25,414 nt of DNA from a virus: IMG/VR virus record IMGVR_UViG_3300025276_000199, positions 1-25,414 of that record, one strand, 5' to 3'. Within the stretch, counting starts at the first letter, position 1; each line of letters begins with the position of its first letter. The notes below the pieces were generated by a model that searched no databases, had not been told where the DNA came from, and saw only the letters and a program-made list of their open reading frames with translations. A program made the translations under genes and the position numbers. Positions 1 through 5,430 of the stretch are shown one piece after another.

Positions 1-25
1 GGCTGGACCAGGGCGGCCGAATGGC

Positions 26-247
26 TTATGGTAAATACTTATTTAGAAAGTAATAAAGATGCTGATAATATTTACCTTTATTTTTTGCTACTCGATCAGC
101 ATACCAACAAGCTCTATTTATTTTGCCGCACCAGATTTGTGACGCCATACAGATCTCATCCATTGATGCTTCTGGATTATTCATTATTTTATCTAGGTCG
201 GCTTTATCACTCATATCCAGCCATATGTCGTTAATATACATCTTCAT
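26..247 (-). CDS. Small hypothetical phage protein (73 aa)
   Basis: I do not recognise this 73-residue protein. It starts MKMYINDIW and has two cysteines (in WCGKINRACW) and a basic C-terminal third. It has no signal peptide or membrane segment. The start is supported by an AGGAG ribosome binding site 8 bases upstream, which overlaps the stop codon of the preceding gene-88-like gene. The two genes are therefore probably co-transcribed and translationally linked. It is the last gene of the minus-strand cluster visible here; only 25 bases remain to the window edge. The good ribosome site and tight spacing make it a likely real gene. The overlapping plus-strand frame at 28-234 has no comparable start signal. 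Confidence 0.6.
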   Translation of the reverse strand: MKMYINDIWLDMSDKADLDKIMNNPEASMDEICMASQIWCGKINRACWYADRVAKNKGKYYQHLYYFLNKYLP

Positions 248-258
248 AGTAAATACTC

Positions 259-972
259 CTATGAGGCCGCGATGATGTTGGGATTGATAACAAAGTCTGA
301 TTGTTCAACTGATTGAGTACTCGCCTTGGTGCGCTTGTACTTGAGTCCGATGATAACCTTGCCAGCATTTAGATTGATGAGGTCCGATTGGTCGCCATCA
401 ATCACGGGTCGGCCTAGGAATCTATAGTTCGGGTTCGTTGGTAGTTCAGTGAACACGACACTAATAGGCGCGTCAGTTTTTAGTGCGCGTTTAACTTGTG
501 GCTGGTATGCCTTGGTGCCAGAGTAACTAAACATCAACCGATAATTATCTGGCGTTTTATCTAATCGCTGCGCCAGTTTAGTGTAATCATAAAAGCTTAT
601 GTTCGGGAATGCTTGGGGTATGTCGTGGCGTTCCCATTGTATGTCACTTAAAACATTCAACCGGACCACTGGCTGCACGTTGGTTTTATTGCAAAGCTTT
701 TCAAAGTTGGCCAGCTCATTGCGCAGTTGTGTTAGGAATTCTGATTGGCTTGCATGCCAGTAGTCCGTCTTACGTTGGCGACCCTGCGCGACATTGTCGA
801 ACCGACCGAAACCGGATTCTTTCAAGCATAGATTTTTACATCCTGCCTTCACGCACCATGGGCAGATAATCTCATCCGGCATAAGCGATAGACTCGCCAT
901 CCTGATATTGTCCGCTTTCTTTTCCGTCTTTCTTATCTTGGTGTTACTTGTTCCCGTATCTAATAATTTCAT
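259..972 (-). CDS. Gene product 88 (GP88) family phage protein
   Basis: This 237-residue protein resembles the GP88 family first named in mycobacteriophages, whose function is not established. The features I recognise are an N-terminal cysteine cluster CPWCVKAGCKNLC (Cys37, Cys40, Cys45, Cys49) followed by a Gly-Arg-Phe segment, then RLNVLSDIQWER and FPNISFYDYTKL in the middle, which are typical of the family. The four cysteines could bind a metal, but that is inference. The start at 972 has an AAAAAAAGGAA ribosome site with 8-base spacing, like its neighbours. It lies beyond the intrinsic terminator at 1162-1187, so it needs either its own promoter in 973-1160 or readthrough. Its stop codon overlaps the ribosome site of the next gene. 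Length suits a full family member. The family call is from memory of the motifs, not from a search. Confidence 0.75.
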   Translation of the reverse strand: MKLLDTGTSNTKIRKTEKKADNIRMASLSLMPDEIICPWCVKAGCKNLCLKESGFGRFDNVAQGRQRKTDYWHASQSEFLTQLRNELANFEKLCNKTNVQPVVRLNVLSDIQWERHDIPQAFPNISFYDYTKLAQRLDKTPDNYRLMFSYSGTKAYQPQVKRALKTDAPISVVFTELPTNPNYRFLGRPVIDGDQSDLINLNAGKVIIGLKYKRTKASTQSVEQSDFVINPNIIAAS

Positions 973-1060
973 CGTGCTATTCCTTTTTTTGTAGAGTGTT
1001 TATTGTATCAAATTCCTGGGGCATTTACTAACGTCAAGGCATAGGTATATAGGTGCGATA

Positions 1061-1115
1061 CTTGCGGCCTTAAGCTTGCGGCCTTGCGTTTTTTATTTAT
1101 GCTTGCGGCCTTGCG
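1061..1115. repeat. Direct repeats, GCTTGCGGCCTTGCG type
   Basis: CTTGCGGCCTT occurs at 1061-1071, and the longer GCTTGCGGCCTTGCG occurs at 1074-1088 and again, identically, at 1101-1115. The last two copies start 27 bases apart. They lie in noncoding DNA between the terminator and the gene-88-like gene. Possible roles are a protein-binding array or a duplicated leader; none is shown by the sequence. Confidence 0.7.
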
Positions 1116-1120
1116 CGGAT

Positions 1121-1160
1121 CCGGGGTCCGGGACCAGGCTCCGGGTCCCTGGATTCCAGG
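1121..1160. repeat. GC-rich nested palindromes
   Basis: The region contains the palindrome GGTCCGGGACC (1125-1135), a second CCGGGTCC copy (1141-1148), and a CCTGG-ATT-CCAGG hairpin (1148-1160). The stretch CGGGTCCCTGGATTCCAGG (1142-1160) resembles a second site at 2612-2631 on the other side of the minus-strand operon, sharing CGGGTCCC at one end and CCAGG at the other. Confidence 0.6.
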
Positions 1161-1161
1161 C

Positions 1162-1187
1162 AAAAAAAAGGGGAGCTCTCGCTCCCC
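1162..1187 (-). terminator. Intrinsic terminator of the minus-strand operon
   Basis: Read on the minus strand this is GGGGAGC, loop GAGA, GCTCCCC, followed directly by eight T. The stem is a perfect 7 bp and GC-rich, with a four-base loop and a proper U-run. It follows the stop codon at 1217 by about 30 bases, so it ends the transcript carrying the genes at 1217-2441. Confidence 0.9.
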
Positions 1188-1216
1188 CTGGTTGATTACC
1201 TCCAGTAGCCGTTCAG

Positions 1217-1435
1217 TTATTCAAAGCAAGTATCTTTGTGATCTAGTCCGGCCTCTAGCTCGGCTTTGAAATCAAAAGAAAATTGATCGGGGGCGTAGCG
1301 TTTACAAAGCGAGTAGATCAGTTCGATCTCGACATCTGTTAATGCTACGTTTTTATCCTTCCTGCTGATCCTTGATCCATCTGACCCTTTTTTTGTTGTG
1401 ACTTCCTGCAAATGATTTTCCCATTGTGCTTTCAT
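1217..1435 (-). CDS. Small hypothetical phage protein (72 aa)
   Basis: This is a 72-residue protein that I do not recognise. It begins MKAQWENHLQEV, has a Lys/Arg/Ser-rich stretch at about residues 14-29, and then a more hydrophobic, acidic half (ALTDVEIELIYSLCKRYAP) that looks helical. There is no signal peptide. The start has AGGAG about 8 bases upstream, next to a G6/C6 hairpin (1455-1473) in the 44-base gap. It is the last gene before the intrinsic terminator at 1162-1187. A small accessory or host-takeover role is common for such genes, but nothing in the sequence proves one. Confidence 0.6.
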   Translation of the reverse strand: MKAQWENHLQEVTTKKGSDGSRISRKDKNVALTDVEIELIYSLCKRYAPDQFSFDFKAELEAGLDHKDTCFE

Positions 1436-1454
1436 TTATTGTGCTCCTAGGTTT

Positions 1455-1473
1455 GGGGGGGATCACTCCCCCC
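1455..1473 (-). promoter_or_regulatory. G6/C6 intergenic hairpin
   Basis: Six G (1456-1461) pair with six C (1468-1473) around the loop ATCACT. On the minus-strand transcript the stem is followed by AAACC and then the AGGAG ribosome site of the next gene, not by a U-run. It is therefore more likely an mRNA stability, processing or translation element than a full terminator. Confidence 0.55.
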
Positions 1474-1479
1474 GGTTGG

Positions 1480-1716
1480 TTACTTAACCATCTTGTTTAA
1501 TTCTGCCTTGACCCGCCGGGCAGTGTCGCCGCGCCAGGTACTGGCATTCGCCAGAAAGTATAGGATCACACTGTGCCCGCTATCGGCACAGAATGAATCG
1601 TTCACACTGGTAAGAGAGTACATCGTGTCCAGATAGGGGCGCGCATATACACTGACCTTTTTCCAATCCGAGTCCACTTCTCTCGCTATCGTGCTAATTG
1701 ATCTTGTATCACTCAT
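1480..1716 (-). CDS. Small hypothetical phage protein (78 aa)
   Basis: This 78-residue protein is not recognised. It begins MSDTRSISTIAREV and contains DWKKVSVYARPYL. It has two aromatic/hydrophobic patches and a basic C-terminal helix-like tail (ARRVKAELNKMVK). The N-terminal pattern SISTIAREVDSDWKKV is faintly reminiscent of a short helical DNA- or protein-binding segment, but it is too weak to call. The start is well supported by TTAAAAAGGAAAATATC before ATG, the same ribosome-site pattern as the next gene upstream. G6/C6 hairpins sit in the gaps on both sides of it. Confidence 0.6.
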   Translation of the reverse strand: MSDTRSISTIAREVDSDWKKVSVYARPYLDTMYSLTSVNDSFCADSGHSVILYFLANASTWRGDTARRVKAELNKMVK

Positions 1717-1736
1717 GATATTTTCCTTTTTAAGGT

Positions 1737-1753
1737 GGGGGGCAATGCCCCCC
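1737..1753 (-). promoter_or_regulatory. G6/C6 intergenic hairpin
   Basis: GGGGGG (1737-1742) pairs with CCCCCC (1748-1753) around CAATG. It is almost identical in design to the hairpin after the major capsid gene (15225-15243). On the minus strand the stem is followed by ACCTTAAAAAGGAAA, the ribosome site of the next gene. No U-run follows, so termination would be inefficient. Confidence 0.55.
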
Positions 1754-1761
1754 GTTAAGTT

Positions 1762-2040
1762 TTACTCTGCATCAATTAGCGGCACAAAGTGAATGTCTTT
1801 GCCCAACTTATTGAATCTGACTATCGTAAGGTTCGATTGCTTATCAGTGTATCTCCCGAACCTTTCCAGTTCCTTGATAAACTTTGTCCCCCATATCCCC
1901 TCTATGATGAATCGCTGGTGATCAGATAACAGTGTGAAAGCTTCATGACATTTTTCTACCGCGTACGAGATATCATATGCGCCATCAACTTCATTTAATC
2001 CGAGCTTAATCAACTGTTCCTTATACGTTCGTTTACTCAT
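1762..2040 (-). CDS. Small hypothetical phage protein (92 aa)
   Basis: This 92-residue protein is not recognised. It starts MSKRTYKEQLIKLGL. The middle is predicted helical (ISYAVEKCHEAFTLLSDHQRF), followed by a basic-aromatic segment (GTKFIKELERFGRYTDK) and a C-terminal stretch that looks like beta strand (LTIVRFNK, IHFVPLID). It has no signal peptide. The start at 2040 has TTAAAAAGGAAAGTAAC upstream, a good ribosome site. The 74-base gap before it contains two mutually exclusive stems (2058-2099) that end right beside this ribosome site, so its translation or transcription may be conditional. Confidence 0.65.
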   Translation of the reverse strand: MSKRTYKEQLIKLGLNEVDGAYDISYAVEKCHEAFTLLSDHQRFIIEGIWGTKFIKELERFGRYTDKQSNLTIVRFNKLGKDIHFVPLIDAE

Positions 2041-2057
2041 GTTACTTTCCTTTTTAA

Positions 2058-2099
2058 TCCCGCTTGAATTAGCAGGGGAAAGCGGGACCGCGTCCCGCT
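2058..2099 (-). promoter_or_regulatory. Candidate attenuator with competing stems
   Basis: On the minus transcript, segment A (AGCGGGAC, 2099-2092) pairs with segment B (GTCCCGCT, 2088-2081), an 8-bp stem followed by only two T. B extended by one base (TCCCGCTT, 2087-2080) can instead pair with segment C (AAGCGGGA, 2065-2058), which lies 4-5 bases from the AAAAAGGAAA ribosome site. A:B and B:C cannot form together. This layout resembles leader attenuators, but there is no obvious leader peptide or ligand. Confidence 0.45.
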
Positions 2100-2114
2100 C
2101 TACTCTGCTAACTG

Positions 2115-2441
2115 CTAAACTCGTTTGATGTTACTGATCACGATTGTTCCCGCTCTAGGTTTAGACTCCGGCGACCGCCACTTGGCGGAAGCACTTAGGC
2201 CGCGATAGGTGAAAAACATACAATCACCGTCTCGCTCGAATTCTAATCCTTTTGTAATGATCCGATCTTTTCGTAAAACAATTTGACTATCTCTCATGTC
2301 GAGTGAGGGCCGCGCCGCTTCCTTGAATCTTTTCTGATAACTGGCAACGATCTTGGTTGCTGCTACAACTTCAGGGTCGGTTGTTATCTTAAGCGCCTTG
2401 TAATAAGCGCCGGCTGTATTCTTTTTAGTAAGTGACATCAT
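2115..2441 (-). CDS. Small basic hypothetical protein (108 aa), first gene of operon
   Basis: I choose the start at 2441 (MMSLTKKNTAGAYYKALK), not the longer frame opening at 2588. The ATG at 2441 has an AAGGAAAA ribosome site in the same position as its neighbours, and a good minus-strand promoter (2487-2515) lies inside the longer frame. The resulting 108-residue protein is basic. The N-terminal half is Lys/Ala-rich and helical (EVVAATKIVASYQKRFKEA). The C-terminal half is strand-like (QIVLRKDRIITKGLEFERD, CMFFTYRGLSASAKW). I recognise no family. It is the first gene behind the LexA-like site and would be the most directly controlled by it. Confidence 0.65.
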   Translation of the reverse strand: MMSLTKKNTAGAYYKALKITTDPEVVAATKIVASYQKRFKEAARPSLDMRDSQIVLRKDRIITKGLEFERDGDCMFFTYRGLSASAKWRSPESKPRAGTIVISNIKRV

Positions 2442-2459
2442 TTTGCTTTTCCTTTTTTC

Positions 2460-2478
2460 CTTATCATGTATTGATAAG
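2460..2478 (-). repeat. Leader inverted repeat CTTATCA-N5-TGATAAG
   Basis: This is a perfect 7-bp inverted repeat with a five-base spacer. It falls just downstream of the predicted start of the minus-strand transcript (about 2480) and directly ahead of the first ribosome site. It could be a repressor operator or a 5' mRNA hairpin. Confidence 0.5.
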
Positions 2479-2486
2479 ATGTGTCG

Positions 2487-2515
2487 ATCATACCAATAAT
2501 ATAACGCTAACGCAA
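2487..2515 (-). promoter_or_regulatory. Minus-strand sigma70-type promoter
   Basis: On the minus strand: TTGCGT (2515-2510), a 17-base spacer, then TATGAT (2492-2487) preceded by TGG, which makes an extended -10 element. The predicted start is near 2480, about 40 bases before the ATG at 2441. It would drive the operon 2441-1217. Confidence 0.6.
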
Positions 2516-2525
2516 TACATCTAAC

Positions 2526-2545
2526 TACTGTTAATTTATACAGTA
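2526..2545. promoter_or_regulatory. LexA/SOS-box-like operator
   Basis: The 20-base palindrome TACTGT-N8-ACAGTA has an AT-only core TAATTTAT. It matches the E. coli LexA consensus TACTG(TA)5CAGTA at 17 of 20 positions, including the CTG-N10-CAG core that LexA needs. It lies 10 bases upstream of the -35 of the minus-strand promoter. LexA sites usually overlap the promoter more closely, so an alternative is a phage-encoded repressor that recognises the same palindrome. Confidence 0.55.
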
Positions 2546-2611
2546 CTCTTTTGATAAACAGTCTTATCCTTTGATCGGGTATTCCCAAGGCAACAATGCC
2601 CTAAACTTTTT

Positions 2612-2631
2612 CGGGTCCCCTAGGGGCCAGG
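2612..2631. repeat. GC-rich palindromic element (second copy)
   Basis: CGGGTCCCCTAGGGGCCAGG contains the perfect palindrome CCCCTAGGGG (2617-2626). It resembles the element at 1142-1160, sharing CGGGTCCC and CCAGG. The two copies flank the four-gene minus-strand operon. Function unknown. Confidence 0.55.
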
Positions 2632-2658
2632 TCTTGAATTTTTGAGATCTTAATAATG

Positions 2659-2680
2659 AAAGAGGGGGAACCCCCCCTTT
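2659..2680. promoter_or_regulatory. G/C hairpin upstream of the terminase
   Basis: AAAGAGGGGG (2659-2668) is complementary to CCCCCCCTTT (2671-2680) with one mismatch and a minimal AA turn. The U-tract is only three bases on either strand. It may insulate the two divergent transcripts. Confidence 0.4.
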
Positions 2681-2683
2681 GAG

Positions 2684-2710
2684 TTGTGAAATTATATATA
2701 TATATATAAT
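2684..2710 (+). promoter_or_regulatory. Possible promoter for the late genes
   Basis: TTGTGA (2684-2689) and a perfect TATAAT (2705-2710) are separated by 15 bases, shorter than ideal, inside an alternating TA tract (2693-2709). Transcription would start near 2717, 30 bases before the TTG of the terminase. The TA tract alone can mimic -10 boxes, so confidence is limited. Confidence 0.35.
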
Positions 2711-2746
2711 ATCATTTCACGCATACAATCCTGTGGGAAAACCATT

Positions 2747-4210
2747 TTGAGCACTCTTGCGCATATTCCCGAATCGGATATGAAAGAGATCCTTATGTTG
2801 AAGGATCGCCTCGCCATGCTGGAGTCTAAGGACAAGTGCAAAGAATCCTTTATGGAGTACGTCAGATACATCTGGGACGGCTTTATTGAGGGAGAACACC
2901 ACCGCCTTATCGCAGACAAGCTCACAGAGGTCGCTGAGGGCAAGTGTAAGCGGTTAATTGTCAACATGCCCCCCAGGCATACCAAGTCCGAATTCGCCTC
3001 TGTACACTTCCCATCGTGGATTATGGGGCTAAAACCTGACATGAAGATCATGCAGACCACACACACTGCAGATTTGTCTGTACGTTTTGGTCGAAAGGTC
3101 AGGAACCTTATGGACACTGACGAGTATAAGCGGATATTTGATAAGGTTTCTTTGGCTCCTGACTCAAAATCTGCCGGAAGGTGGGAGACATCGGCGGGGG
3201 GGGAATATTTTGCAGCGGGTGTAGGTGGAGCCATCACGGGGCGGGGTGCAGATTTATTAATTATCGATGACCCCCATTCTGAGCAGGACGCATTATCCTT
3301 AAATGCCATGGAGGGGGCCTATGAGTGGTATACCTCTGGTCCCAGGCAGCGTCTTCAGCCAGGCGGGGCGATTGTTATTGTCATGACGAGGTGGTCAACC
3401 ATTGATTTGACCGGCAAGTTATTGAATAGGCAGGCCGAAGATCATGCAGATAACTGGGAGGTGATCGAATTGCCTGCTATTTTCGAGGATTCCGGCAATG
3501 TGTTGTGGCCTGAGTTCTGGAAGAAGGAGGAATTAGAGTCTGTTAAGGCTTCGATCCCGATATCGAAGTGGAATGCCCAGTACCAGCAGAACCCTACTTC
3601 GGAAGAGGGCGCTATTATTAAGCGCGAATGGTGGAATATCTGGACTAAGGATGAGCCACCTGCCTGTCATTACATTATTCAGTCCTATGATACGGCGTTT
3701 TCCAAGAAGGAAACGGCGGATTACAGTGCGATCACGACCTGGGGGGTATTTGATCCGGGTGATGGTATGGCTGATGCGATTATGTTGTTGAATGCGGAGC
3801 GTGGTCGGTGGGATTTTCCTGAGTTAAAGACGGTTGCTTATAACACCTATCAGGAGTATAAGCCTGATATGGTCTTGATTGAGTCTCAGGCGAGTGGTAC
3901 ACCACTGACGCAGGAGCTTAGGATGATGGGGATACCGGTTGTTAATTATCGTCCCAGCCGAGGCAATGACAAGATGACTCGGGTGCATTCTGCGAGTCCG
4001 GTATTTGAATCTGGACTTGTGTGGGCTCCTGACTTTATGTTTGCGGATGAGGTCATTGAGGAGTGTGCGTCTTTCCCTTTCGGAGAGCACGATGATTATG
4101 TAGACTCTATGACGCAAGCTATACTAAGATTCAGGCAGGGTAACTTCATATCGCTTCATTCTGACGAGGTTGAAGAGGAAGTTTCTCGCAAGCGAATTGC
4201 GTATTATTAA
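2747..4210 (+). CDS. terL: Terminase large subunit (ATPase-nuclease)
   Basis: This is the DNA-packaging motor: an N-terminal ATPase that translocates phage DNA into the prohead through the portal, and a C-terminal RNase H-like nuclease that cuts the concatemer. It has 487 residues, usual for the family. The deviant Walker A is NMPPRHTKS (residues 73-81), and Walker B is LLIIDD (170-175). Nuclease carboxylates are visible at Asp315 in QSYDTAFS, Glu379 in LIESQASG, and Asp450/Asp453 in HDDYVDS. The frame opens at TTG 2747; the first ATG is 11 codons later (2780) with no ribosome site, and only a weak GTGGGA precedes the TTG, so the exact start is uncertain. No small terminase subunit is next to it. 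Confidence 0.95.
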   Translation: MSTLAHIPESDMKEILMLKDRLAMLESKDKCKESFMEYVRYIWDGFIEGEHHRLIADKLTEVAEGKCKRLIVNMPPRHTKSEFASVHFPSWIMGLKPDMKIMQTTHTADLSVRFGRKVRNLMDTDEYKRIFDKVSLAPDSKSAGRWETSAGGEYFAAGVGGAITGRGADLLIIDDPHSEQDALSLNAMEGAYEWYTSGPRQRLQPGGAIVIVMTRWSTIDLTGKLLNRQAEDHADNWEVIELPAIFEDSGNVLWPEFWKKEELESVKASIPISKWNAQYQQNPTSEEGAIIKREWWNIWTKDEPPACHYIIQSYDTAFSKKETADYSAITTWGVFDPGDGMADAIMLLNAERGRWDFPELKTVAYNTYQEYKPDMVLIESQASGTPLTQELRMMGIPVVNYRPSRGNDKMTRVHSASPVFESGLVWAPDFMFADEVIEECASFPFGEHDDYVDSMTQAILRFRQGNFISLHSDEVEEEVSRKRIAYY

Positions 4211-4248
4211 GAATTAAATTGCATATTATTAATTAAAGGACCATGGCC

Positions 4249-5244
4249 ATGGCAATTGTTAAACTAGTAAAAGCAGTCGGCAAAAAATTAAGGAACAAGC
4301 TTAAAGAAAAAGAAAGAAAAGAAAGTAGTAATCCAAGAAAACCACCCGAAGATCCTTCTCCGGGTCAAAGTGCTTTTAGCAATCCCGAAAATTTAAAAAC
4401 TGCAACTGGACAGCCAAATAAAAGAAAGCCTCGCACCAAGACTCAGACAGAGTCAACCAAAGCCAGAAGAATGGCTGATAAAAAAGCTACTGCTAAAGCC
4501 GCAAATGTAGAAACTGGCAAAAAAGTTCTGAAAGGCACAGCACTTGTAGGCGCAGGTGCAATCGGAGGCTATGCAGCTGGAAAATCTGAAGATTCAGATA
4601 AGCCAAAAACTGACAAGCCTAAAAGAACAAACCAGCAACTAGATGCTTTTGTTAGGGAAAGCAACAAAAGAAGATCAAAAAATAAAACGCAGCCAGAAAA
4701 ACTTAAAGAACAACTTAAAGCCGAATCTTCAGGAGATAGGGTTAAGCGATCAAATCCTCCGAAAAGAGCCACTGTTACTGGCAAAAAAGACAACATGGCT
4801 AGTCGGAACATTTCCAACGAGGGTAAGAAGCAAGCTAATGTAACCCGCGAGCAATTAGAAAAACTTGGCCTTGATCCGAAAAAGAAAAGCAGTTTAACCA
4901 TCTACCTTAACGCTTATGACAGGTTAAACCGTAGACCTAAGACCAAAGCCGATCTTGTTGCTAAAAAGAACATGGGTGGCATGATGAAGTCTAAAGGCTA
5001 CGCTATGGGTGGCATGATGAAGTCTAAAGGTTCTGCGAAAGGCGGAAATATGGGCGGAAAGATGGCATCTGGCTACAAGAAAGGAGGAGTGGCCAAGAAG
5101 AACATGGGCGGCATGATGAAGAAGAAAGCTCCTTCTCGCTCTACAGGTTATATGAATGGCGGCATGGCGACTAAAACTTCTGCTCGAGGCAAGCCTAAAG
5201 GATGTGGCGCAGCAACTGGTGGCTACGGTAGGGCAATGCGTTAA
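4249..5244 (+). CDS. Lys-rich protein with Gly-Gly-Met-Met-Lys repeats
   Basis: This is a 331-residue, very basic protein of unknown function. Residues 1-200 are Lys/Arg/Pro/Ser-rich and look disordered, with a short Gly/Ala-rich hydrophobic patch (ALVGAGAIGGYAAG, near residue 100). The C-terminal 90 residues hold repeats of MGGMMKSKG (two copies 33 bases apart, more diverged copies after) and end in GCGAATGGYGRAMR. Two ATGs are in frame: 4243 is 2 bases from AAAGGA and 4249 is 8 bases away, so I chose 4249. It sits between terminase and portal. I recall similar Lys/Gly/Met-rich proteins beside portals in marine phage contigs; their role is unknown. Binding to packaged DNA or a head-interior role is only inference from charge and location. 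Confidence 0.75.
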   Translation: MAIVKLVKAVGKKLRNKLKEKERKESSNPRKPPEDPSPGQSAFSNPENLKTATGQPNKRKPRTKTQTESTKARRMADKKATAKAANVETGKKVLKGTALVGAGAIGGYAAGKSEDSDKPKTDKPKRTNQQLDAFVRESNKRRSKNKTQPEKLKEQLKAESSGDRVKRSNPPKRATVTGKKDNMASRNISNEGKKQANVTREQLEKLGLDPKKKSSLTIYLNAYDRLNRRPKTKADLVAKKNMGGMMKSKGYAMGGMMKSKGSAKGGNMGGKMASGYKKGGVAKKNMGGMMKKKAPSRSTGYMNGGMATKTSARGKPKGCGAATGGYGRAMR

Positions 5245-5424
5245 ATGAGTCTCTACGAGAACATCAGGAAGCGCAGAAATTCCGGCAAACCGATGAGAAA
5301 GAAAGGTGACAAGGGCGCACCGACAGATGTTGATTTCAAGAATGCTGAAAAAACAGCAAAGAAAAATCCTGTTAAAAAAGCCAAAGGCGGCATGGTGACC
5401 AAGTGGCAAACCAAGTGGGGATAA
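5245..5424 (+). CDS. Small basic protein MSLYENIRKRRN (59 aa)
   Basis: This 59-residue protein starts right after the stop of the previous gene (TAAATG). It reads MSLYENIRKRRNSGKP and so on, and ends KKAKGGMVTKWQTKWG. It is Lys-rich and contains the same Gly-Gly-Met motif as the neighbour upstream. Small proteins of this kind, with a Lys-Gly-Gly-Met stretch and a Trp-ended tail, are familiar from marine phage structural clusters, but no function is known to me. Tight packing between a Lys-rich protein and the portal, with 6 bases to the portal start, argues for a real, co-translated gene. It is short enough to be missed by length filters. Confidence 0.7.
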   Translation: MSLYENIRKRRNSGKPMRKKGDKGAPTDVDFKNAEKTAKKNPVKKAKGGMVTKWQTKWG

Positions 5425-5430
5425 CTACAC

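Larger units (their letters stand above)
973..1161. other. Intergenic region rich in short GC repeats
   Basis: No convincing gene lies here. The stretch holds three copies of a CTTGCGGCCTT core, a run of overlapping GC-rich palindromes at 1121-1160, and then the A-run of the terminator. A promoter for the downstream gene-88-like gene is expected here on the minus strand. TTGACG and TACAAT hexamers are present, but they are 24 bases apart, so I cannot assign one. Confidence 0.5.
2442..2746. other. Divergent control region
   Basis: These 305 bases separate the minus-strand small genes from the plus-strand late genes. They contain, from left to right, a leader inverted repeat, a minus-strand promoter, a LexA-like palindrome, a CCCCTAGGGG palindrome in a GC-rich element, a G/C hairpin, and an alternating TA tract with a possible plus-strand promoter. 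I see no gene in it. Confidence 0.7.

Noticed and set aside
28-234. Plus-strand frame opposite the small minus-strand gene
   Set aside because: No ribosome site on the plus strand and the minus-strand frame has a clear AGGAG in step with its neighbours.
2115-2588. Longer minus-strand frame starting at 2588 (157 aa)
   Set aside because: The first 49 codons cover the promoter, the LexA-like box and the leader repeat, and the ATG at 2441 has the typical ribosome site of this operon.
4924-5409. Minus-strand His-rich frame
   Set aside because: Antisense of the Gly-Met-Met-Lys repeats and the small gene after it; no ribosome site and no fitting neighbours.
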